From: Deltaproteobacteria bacterium
GTDB lineage: Bacteria > Desulfobacterota > Desulfobacteria > Desulfobacterales > SG8-13
NCBI GenBank assembly: GCA_030670715.1
Contig: DAOVBC010000081.1
Span: forward strand, 1 to 8,377
Length of the DNA: 8,377 nucleotides
Direction of reading: 5' to 3'
Numbering within the stretch: position 1 is the stretch's first letter; each line of letters begins with the position of its first letter. The notes beneath the pieces are model-generated. The model was not told the DNA's origin, did no database searches, and worked only from the letters and a program-made list of their open reading frames with translations. Positions 1 through 4,764 of this stretch are shown here, piece after piece. The position numbers were made by a program, and so were the translations under genes.

Positions 1-479
1 TTCATCGTTTGTGGATACCGGAAGGCACAAACGCCTTTGAGAATTCCGACCTCAAGATCGGTGGACCCGACCCCGGCTGCAAATGCGCCGAATGCACCGA
101 GAGTGCAGGTGTGAGAATCCCCCATGATAATGGTATTCCCCGGTCGCACGTATCCCTTCTCGGGAAACAGCGCGTGGCAGACACCGTTGCGACCGATATC
201 GAAAAAGTCCTGAATCCGATGGCGGTGCGCCCAGTCACGCAGAACTTTTCCCTGGGTTGCCGTTTTGGAATCCTTGGCCGGTGTCACGTGGTCGATAACC
301 ACTTTGATTTTGGAGGGATCGAACACCCGGTCTTTACCACGGCTGACCAGATCATTAATTGCTATCGGGGTGGTAATTTCATGACAAAAAACGCCATCCA
401 GACGGATGACATGGATATCACCGGACGGATTGTCCACGTGATGGTCATCAAATATTTTCTCGGCTATTGTACGGCCCAT
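1..479 (-). CDS. leuC: 3-isopropylmalate dehydratase large subunit, N-terminal 159 residues (partial)
   Basis: This is the start of an aconitase-family protein, cut off by the left edge of the window. Reading from the ATG at 479-477 gives MGRTIAEKIFDDH at the N-terminus, then CHEITTPIAI (about 32-41), IDHVTPAKDSKTA (62-74), GVCHALFPEKG (99-109) and GDSHTCTLGAFGAFAAGVG (120-138). These are hallmarks of the roughly 420-residue bacterial/archaeal LeuC type, which with LeuD isomerises 2-isopropylmalate to 3-isopropylmalate in leucine biosynthesis. The three cysteines that hold the 4Fe-4S cluster lie further along the protein, outside the window, so catalytic competence cannot be checked here. A Shine-Dalgarno TGGAGA (491-486) sits 6 bases before the ATG. 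The gene follows lepA by 66 bp on the same strand, so the two are probably cotranscribed. The related homoaconitase or dimethylmalate dehydratase cannot be excluded from the N-terminus alone; leuB or leuD is not in view. Longer reading frames in other frames here are shadows. Confidence 0.88.
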   Translation of the reverse strand, partial: MGRTIAEKIFDDHHVDNPSGDIHVIRLDGVFCHEITTPIAINDLVSRGKDRVFDPSKIKVVIDHVTPAKDSKTATQGKVLRDWAHRHRIQDFFDIGRNGVCHALFPEKGYVRPGNTIIMGDSHTCTLGAFGAFAAGVGSTDLEVGILKGVCAFRYPQTM

Positions 480-515
480 GAAAGTTCTCCAGAAAGGGTT
501 TATGCATTCATCTAT

Positions 516-549
516 ATAATGAATTCGGATCTTTTCCCGAATTCATTAT
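516..549. repeat. Perfect 13-bp inverted repeat at the lepA-leuC junction
   Basis: ATAATGAATTCGG at 516-528 is exactly complementary in reverse to 537-549, with an 8-base loop at 529-536. The right arm overlaps the lepA stop codon (546-548). In the lepA-to-leuC direction the stem is not followed by a U-run, so it is not a classical intrinsic terminator. On the plus strand it is followed by a short T-rich stretch, but no plus-strand gene ends here. It may act as an mRNA processing or stability hairpin, as an attenuator, or as a protein-binding palindrome before leuC; the sequence does not decide. Confidence 0.7.
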
Positions 550-2342
550 TTTGTATCAGATTTTAATACCGAAAGAAAGGCTGACTGGGGTATCATCACC
601 TGTCCGACCATTTTCATGCGTTTTTTCCCTTTTTTCTGTTTTTCCAGCAGCTTCCGCTTGCGAGTGATATCGCCTCCGTAGCATTTTGCCGTCACATCTT
701 TTCTCAGGGCAGATATTGTTTTGCGGGCAATGATGTTGCCGCCGATAGCGCCCTGAATGGCAATTTTAAACATTTGCCGCGGTATCTCATCCCGCAGCTT
801 TTCGCAGGTATTTCGGGCGCGTTCCACGGCGCGATCCCGGTGTATAAGCTGTGAGAGGGCATCGACACGCTCTCCGTTTATCAGAATATCCAGCTTGACC
901 ACATCCGTATCCCGGAAATCGATCAGTTCATAGTCAAACGAGCCATACCCCTGGGTAACGGACTTGAGCGTATCATAAAAATCGAAAACAACTTCGGCCA
1001 GCGGAAGCTCGAATATCATTTCCAGGCGATCGCTGGTAAGGTACTGGTAATTCGTGTTCGTTCCCCGGCGATCCAGGCACAGCTTCATGACCGCTCCCAT
1101 GTATCGTTCCGGCACCATGATAGTGGCCCGGATAAATGGTTCTTTGGTGGCGGCAATCCGGGTTGGGTCCGGGTAGAGGGCCGGGTTGTCGATGACCAGT
1201 TCCGATCCGTCATTCATGATGAGTTTGTAACGCACAGACGGTGCGGTGAGGATGAGCGACAGGTTATATTCTCGTTCCAGACGTTCCTGCACCACCTCAA
1301 GATGCAGCAGGCCTAAAAACCCGCATCGGAAACCGAAGCCGAGGGCAACGGAAGTGTCTTTTTCGAAGATCATGGCGGCGTCATTGAGTTTAAGTTTTTC
1401 AAGTGCCGCCGCTAGTTCCTCATAACCATCCGAAGCCACCGGGTAAACGGACGAAAAAACCACCGGTTTTGCTTCTTTGAATCCAGACATGGGCGCGTCG
1501 CACGGCCGGTCTTTTATGGTAATGGTGTCGCCGCAGCGGGTATCGCTGACGGTTTTAATACCGGCAATGACATAGCCCACCCGGCCTGCCGCCAGTGATT
1601 TCTGTGGAACCCGTGTAATCTGAAATATGCCGACTTCTTCCACCCGGTATTGGGCACTGTTGGACATAAAGACGATGGTGTCACCGGCCGATACGGTTCC
1701 TTGGAAGATGCGAATATGAACGATGGTGCCGCGATAGGGATCATAGTGTGAATCAAATATCAACGCTTTTAACGGGGCATCGGGATTTCCCTCAGGAGGT
1801 GGAAGCTGTTGCACAGTGGCTTCGAGAACCTCCTCTATTCCTTCGCCCTCCTTGGCCGAGGTGAGAATCGCCGTGTCCGGATCCAAACCGAGATCTTCAT
1901 CGATCTGGACCTTGACACGCTCAATATCTGCCGAGGGGAGGTCAATCTTATTGATGACGGGTATGATCTCCAGATCATGTTCCATCGCAAGGTAAAGGTT
2001 CGCAAGCGTCTGGGCTTCAACCCCCTGGCTGGCATCAATGAGCAATAGGGCCCCCTCACAGGAAGCCAGCGCCCGTGACACTTCGTATGTAAAATCAACG
2101 TGACCGGGTGTATCGATCAGATTAAGATAATAGGTTTGTCCATCTTGTGCATTATACGGCAGGCAAACCGTCTGGCTTTTAATTGTAATACCGCGCTCCC
2201 GCTCTATATCCATGCTGTCGAGGATCTGATCCTGAAATTCGCGGTCCGCGATAATATCCGTTATCTGGATGAGACGATCGGACAGGGTCGATTTACCGTG
2301 GTCGATATGGGCGATGATACTGAAATTTCTTATATGTTTCAT
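546..2342 (-). CDS. lepA: Elongation factor 4 (LepA), ribosome back-translocating GTPase
   Basis: Complete 598-residue LepA, the normal family length. LepA is a ribosome-bound translational GTPase implicated in back-translocation, initiation and ribosome maturation, working in the cytoplasm and also found at the membrane. Visible motifs: P-loop AHIDHGKST (11-19), switch I RGIT (50-53), switch II DTPGH (77-81), NKID (131-134), then the EF-G-like domain with SALGFGFRCGFLGLLHLEVVQERLEREY in mid-protein, and the LepA-specific C-terminal domain with AKCYGGDITRKRKLL and KKRMK near the end. The start MKHIRNFSIIAHIDHGK matches the family N-terminus, so the ATG at 2342 is secure although no clear Shine-Dalgarno precedes it. 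In many proteobacteria lepA is followed by lepB; here leuC follows instead. The gene is divergent from the REC-GGDEF gene and no motif is missing. Confidence 0.98.
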   Translation of the reverse strand: MKHIRNFSIIAHIDHGKSTLSDRLIQITDIIADREFQDQILDSMDIERERGITIKSQTVCLPYNAQDGQTYYLNLIDTPGHVDFTYEVSRALASCEGALLLIDASQGVEAQTLANLYLAMEHDLEIIPVINKIDLPSADIERVKVQIDEDLGLDPDTAILTSAKEGEGIEEVLEATVQQLPPPEGNPDAPLKALIFDSHYDPYRGTIVHIRIFQGTVSAGDTIVFMSNSAQYRVEEVGIFQITRVPQKSLAAGRVGYVIAGIKTVSDTRCGDTITIKDRPCDAPMSGFKEAKPVVFSSVYPVASDGYEELAAALEKLKLNDAAMIFEKDTSVALGFGFRCGFLGLLHLEVVQERLEREYNLSLILTAPSVRYKLIMNDGSELVIDNPALYPDPTRIAATKEPFIRATIMVPERYMGAVMKLCLDRRGTNTNYQYLTSDRLEMIFELPLAEVVFDFYDTLKSVTQGYGSFDYELIDFRDTDVVKLDILINGERVDALSQLIHRDRAVERARNTCEKLRDEIPRQMFKIAIQGAIGGNIIARKTISALRKDVTAKCYGGDITRKRKLLEKQKKGKKRMKMVGQVMIPQSAFLSVLKSDTK

Positions 2343-2364
2343 CAGTTAGATGCCGGGCCGTTGG

Positions 2365-2394
2365 ATTATAAATTAAGGCGAATTCTTATCTTAA
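2365..2394 (-). promoter_or_regulatory. Tentative sigma-70 promoter for lepA
   Basis: On the minus strand an exact TATAAT (2370-2365) lies 18 bases downstream of TTAAGA (2394-2389), a four-of-six match to TTGACA. Transcription would begin near 2358, giving a leader of only about 15 bases, which fits the missing Shine-Dalgarno before lepA. A second candidate -35, exact TTGACA at 2494-2489, has only a poor -10 (TAAAAA, 2470-2465). Prediction by eye only. Confidence 0.4.
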
Positions 2395-2401
2395 AAGGCG
2401 G

Positions 2402-2430
2402 TTGACACACCTTTTTTTAGCAGTTATAAT
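2402..2430 (+). promoter_or_regulatory. Consensus sigma-70 promoter for the REC-GGDEF gene
   Basis: TTGACA at 2402-2407 and TATAAT at 2425-2430 are both exact consensus hexamers separated by exactly 17 bases. Transcription would begin around 2437, leaving an untranslated leader of about 100 bases before the ATG at 2541. The leader contains a weak A/T-rich hairpin (2452-2458 with 2463-2469, one G-U pair) and no recognisable riboswitch. A full-consensus promoter suggests strong constitutive transcription unless it is repressed. Confidence 0.75.
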
Positions 2431-2540
2431 TACAAACTAGGCAACATAGTGAAAAGAGAGCGCTTTTTTACCAAATTTATTTCAAACATGTCAACCCCGG
2501 TGCAAAACAGATCGGTTTTAATTACAATTGAGAGATCTTG

Positions 2541-3473
2541 ATGACACAGTCGGACAAGGTAAACAACATTTTAATCGTTGACGATGAAGTTGGCGTGAGG
2601 GACTCGATGCACGAGTTCATCGAAATGGCCGGTTATCATTCAGCTATAGCATCCAGTGCGGAAGAAGCCCTGGAGCTGCTGAAGGAAAAAAATAATATTC
2701 AGGTCGTTATCACCGATATCATGCTGCCCGGGATGGGTGGGTTGGAGCTGACCAAGTTAATCAAAAAAGATTATAAATCCGATGTTATTGTCATGACCGG
2801 TTACAGCGGAGACTATTCATACGAAGAGGCGATCAACATGGGCGCCAGTGACTTTGTTATCAAACCGGTGCGACTTGAAGAATTGCTGCTAAGGCTGAAA
2901 AGAGTGCTGAAAGAACGCGAACTTACCCAGGAGCGCATCCGGATGATGGAAAAGCTCCAGCGGCTTGCTATTACAGACGGACTTACAAAGCTCCACAACT
3001 CCAGGTCGTTTTACAGCCAACTCGAAGTTGAAGTCGACCGGTTCAACCGCTACAAGCATCCGCTATCCCTGCTGCTGTTAGATATCGACCATTTCAAGAA
3101 TTACAATGACAGCTACGGCCACCTCGAGGGCGATAAGGTTCTGGTGAAAATCAGCCAGATGATCAAATCATGCCTTCGGAAAATGGATACCGCCTACCGG
3201 TACGGTGGAGAAGAATTTACGGTTATCCTTCCGGAAACAAGCTGCGAGGAGGCGCTGCTTGTTGCCGAGAGGATTAGAAATGTCATCCAGTCGGAAAAGT
3301 TTACGCCACAACGCGAAAAAGAACTCTCCATAACCATCAGCATCGGTGTTACGCAATACGCTGTGGAAGAGCAACTGTCTGCCTTTATACAGCGTGCGGA
3401 TAAAGCCATGTATGTTTCCAAGCGGAACGGCCGCAACCAGGTGACCGCCATGGCAGCAGAAAACGAAAATTAA
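2541..3473 (+). CDS. Response regulator with receiver and GGDEF (diguanylate cyclase) domains
   Basis: Predicted 310-residue cytoplasmic response regulator that joins two GTP into cyclic di-GMP when phosphorylated. The receiver domain (about 9-123) has the acidic pair D14-D15, phospho-acceptor D59 in VITDIMLPG, switch T86 and K108 in the KP motif. A helical linker (about 124-142) leads to a GGDEF domain (about 143-305) with the LAITDGLTKLHN entry motif, LLLDIDHFKNYND (D181 metal ligand) and an intact active site RYGGEEF (GGEEF 222-226). The RxxD inhibitory site is present as R213-K-M-D216, five residues before GGEEF, so product feedback inhibition is expected. No cognate histidine kinase is in view, so it is an orphan regulator. 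It has a single receiver, unlike PleD with two. ATG 2541 is chosen with a weak GAGAG (2530-2534) as ribosome site; an in-frame TTG directly before it (2538) would add one residue. It is divergent from lepA and convergent with the rhomboid gene. Confidence 0.95.
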   Translation: MTQSDKVNNILIVDDEVGVRDSMHEFIEMAGYHSAIASSAEEALELLKEKNNIQVVITDIMLPGMGGLELTKLIKKDYKSDVIVMTGYSGDYSYEEAINMGASDFVIKPVRLEELLLRLKRVLKERELTQERIRMMEKLQRLAITDGLTKLHNSRSFYSQLEVEVDRFNRYKHPLSLLLLDIDHFKNYNDSYGHLEGDKVLVKISQMIKSCLRKMDTAYRYGGEEFTVILPETSCEEALLVAERIRNVIQSEKFTPQREKELSITISIGVTQYAVEEQLSAFIQRADKAMYVSKRNGRNQVTAMAAENEN

Positions 3474-3518
3474 CACCGATCAAATTTCTGCGATTGTCTG
3501 CGCCTGTCTGCCTGCCCA

Positions 3519-3590
3519 GTTGAATGTGAAACCTATTCAACCGGGGCGGTTAATTTCAATTTAACCCATAAAAAGCCTTTTTTCGGGTTA
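3519..3590. terminator. Possible weak hairpins between the convergent REC-GGDEF and rhomboid genes
   Basis: The 114-bp gap between the two gene ends holds two modest inverted repeats. GTTGAAT (3519-3525) pairs with ATTCAAC (3535-3541) across 9 bases. TAACCC (3562-3567) pairs with GGGTTA (3585-3590), with an inner AAAAA/TTTTT stem (3570-3574 with 3578-3582) and a 2x2 mismatch between; its right arm includes the rhomboid stop codon. Neither is followed by a convincing U-run, so termination here is a guess from position. A short direct repeat TGTCTGC occurs at 3495-3501 and 3505-3511. Confidence 0.3.
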
Positions 3591-4556
3591 CTGCATTATA
3601 ACCTTCAGTAGTAAATCACCCCGACGACCGTCGGGAAGCTGCCGGCCCAACCCTTTCAAACGAAGCGTTTTCCCCGCTCTTATTCCAGCCGGAACGGCTA
3701 CTTTTATTAGCCGCGTATGGAAACCCCAGGGAATATTTACCAGCTTGCGTGTGCCTGTCCGGGCCTCATGCGGTGTTATCTGGATGGAGCCATACAGGTG
3801 CGGGCTGTCGCCTGTGCCGGAAGGGCGGATCACCTGCAGGCGATAGGTCTTTTTCTTCTCGGTGACCGGAGTTAATTTTTTAGTAATGCCCACAGCCGGC
3901 ATCGCTTGAAAGATTTTTAAAAATATAATGCCGAAGATAAAACCACCGATGTGGGCCCACCACGCAATGCCGCCCATATCTCCTTGACTGCCGGCGGCAC
4001 TTAAAAATTGCAGGATAAACCAGACTCCCAGGAAAAAAAAGGCCGGGATTTCGATGAACCAGGGGATAAAAATAATCGGTATCAGTGTGAGGATTCTGGA
4101 TGAAGGGTGCAAAATAAAATAAGCGCCCATAACGCCGGCTATTGCTCCGCTGGCACCGATGGTCGGCATATTCGAATTCAAATTGAGCAGCAGGTGCGAT
4201 ATCCCGGAAGCCGTTCCGCAGAGAAAATAAAACAGCAAATAACGCAGATGGCCGAGGTGATCTTCAACATTGTCACCGAATATGTAGAGGAACCACATAT
4301 TGCCCAGAATGTGCCAGAACCCGCCGTGCAGGAACGTAAAAGAGACCAGGGAAAACAGCTGCTGCCCCGGTGTAAAATATGAAGATATCTGCGGGACGGT
4401 ATAGCGCGCCGGGACGAGTCCATAGATGTAGATAAATCGGTCAATTTCAGGGCCCTGGGCCATTTGCACCAGGAAAATAACGATATTGATACCGATAATG
4501 GAAAGATTGATTACCGGAAAATGCCTAGCCGAAATGGTGTCACGAATGGGGATCAT
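3588..4556 (-). CDS. Rhomboid intramembrane serine protease with a DnaJ C-terminal-like domain
   Basis: Predicted 322-residue membrane protein. Residues 1-217 are a rhomboid protease: about six hydrophobic helices (near 15-32, 80-97, 104-123, 132-149, 168-187, 198-216), the HxxxN motif (H82, N86), catalytic S136 in GASG and catalytic H202 in AHIGG, so the Ser-His dyad is intact. After a basic linker (TKKLTPVTEKKK, 225-236), residues about 254-321 resemble the second subdomain of the DnaJ C-terminal region: LYGSIQITPHEARTGT, then IKVAVPAGIRAGKTLRLKGLG and RRGDLLLKV. No J domain or zinc-finger CxxCxGxG repeats are present. With six helices and a cytoplasmic N-terminus the extra domain would face the cytoplasm. 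The start is the ATG at 4556, because MIPIRDTI is the usual rhomboid start; a TTG at 4586 would add ten atypical residues. No good Shine-Dalgarno is visible. It lies downstream of valS on the same strand. The substrate is unknown. Confidence 0.92.
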   Translation of the reverse strand: MIPIRDTISARHFPVINLSIIGINIVIFLVQMAQGPEIDRFIYIYGLVPARYTVPQISSYFTPGQQLFSLVSFTFLHGGFWHILGNMWFLYIFGDNVEDHLGHLRYLLFYFLCGTASGISHLLLNLNSNMPTIGASGAIAGVMGAYFILHPSSRILTLIPIIFIPWFIEIPAFFFLGVWFILQFLSAAGSQGDMGGIAWWAHIGGFIFGIIFLKIFQAMPAVGITKKLTPVTEKKKTYRLQVIRPSGTGDSPHLYGSIQITPHEARTGTRKLVNIPWGFHTRLIKVAVPAGIRAGKTLRLKGLGRQLPDGRRGDLLLKVIMQ

Positions 4557-4633
4557 GGGTCGCCGTAAAACATGGGTCAGTGTCAAGTCGGCTAATTGGC
4601 GACAGACAAGCCTGCCGGATGGGTGAATTAACA

Positions 4634-4693
4634 GTTGCGAGTTGCGAGTTAATTATAGACCCATTAACCCGTAACTCGCAACTCGTAACCCGC
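4634..4693. repeat. Heptamer-repeat inverted repeat (long hairpin) between valS and the rhomboid gene
   Basis: The right part is a tandem of 7-base units: AACCCGT (4666), AACTCGC (4673), AACTCGT (4680), AACCCGC (4687). The left part holds two more units, AACTCGC AACTCGC, on the opposite strand (4634-4650). Together they form a perfect 14-bp inverted repeat (4638-4651 with 4672-4685) that extends to 18 bp (4634-4651 with 4672-4689) if one G-U pair is allowed, around a 20-base loop. No U-run follows on either strand, so it is not a standard intrinsic terminator. It looks like an extragenic repetitive element that could stabilise or process a valS-rhomboid transcript; this is inference. Confidence 0.75.
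4652..4681 (-). promoter_or_regulatory. Tentative promoter for the rhomboid gene inside the repeat
   Basis: On the minus strand an exact TATAAT (4657-4652) lies in the loop of the heptamer-repeat hairpin, 18 bases downstream of TTGCGA (4681-4676), which matches TTGACA at four of six positions. Transcription would start near 4645, about 90 bases before the rhomboid ATG. The -35 hexamer is simply part of the repeat unit, so the match may be accidental. I found no better promoter between the repeat and the gene. Confidence 0.25.
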
Positions 4694-4727
4694 AACGTGT
4701 CGAATAAGCGGCAACCGTCGAATCTAC

Positions 4728-4763
4728 TGAACCAATTGAACCACTAAAACCAATCAAACAGAT
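4728..4763. repeat. Degenerate 9-bp tandem repeat just after valS
   Basis: Four consecutive 9-base units are visible: TGAACCAAT, TGAACCACT, AAAACCAAT and CAAACAGAT, the last two increasingly degenerate. The tract ends two bases from the valS stop codon. Together with the heptamer repeat it fills most of the 208-bp spacer between valS and the rhomboid gene; the rest of that spacer (4557-4633, 4694-4727) shows nothing I can name apart from a GTCGAAT pair at 4699 and 4717. Confidence 0.5.
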
Positions 4764-4764
4764 T

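Noticed and set aside
9..566. 185-residue plus-strand open frame at the left edge
   Set aside because: It is antisense to the leuC frame, whose minus-strand translation shows clear aconitase-family motifs; the plus-strand protein has no recognisable features.
2437..2540. Possible cyclic di-GMP (GEMM) riboswitch in the leader of the GGDEF gene
   Set aside because: The leader is long enough, but the conserved GEMM core and paired helices are not visible; only a weak AT-rich hairpin is present.
4557..4586. Ten-residue N-terminal extension of the rhomboid from a TTG at 4586
   Set aside because: The family normally begins at MIPIRD, which is an ATG at 4556; the extension has no clear ribosome site.
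4634..4693. CRISPR array or transposon end
   Set aside because: Units are only 7 bases and contiguous with no spacers, and there is no transposase or target duplication nearby.
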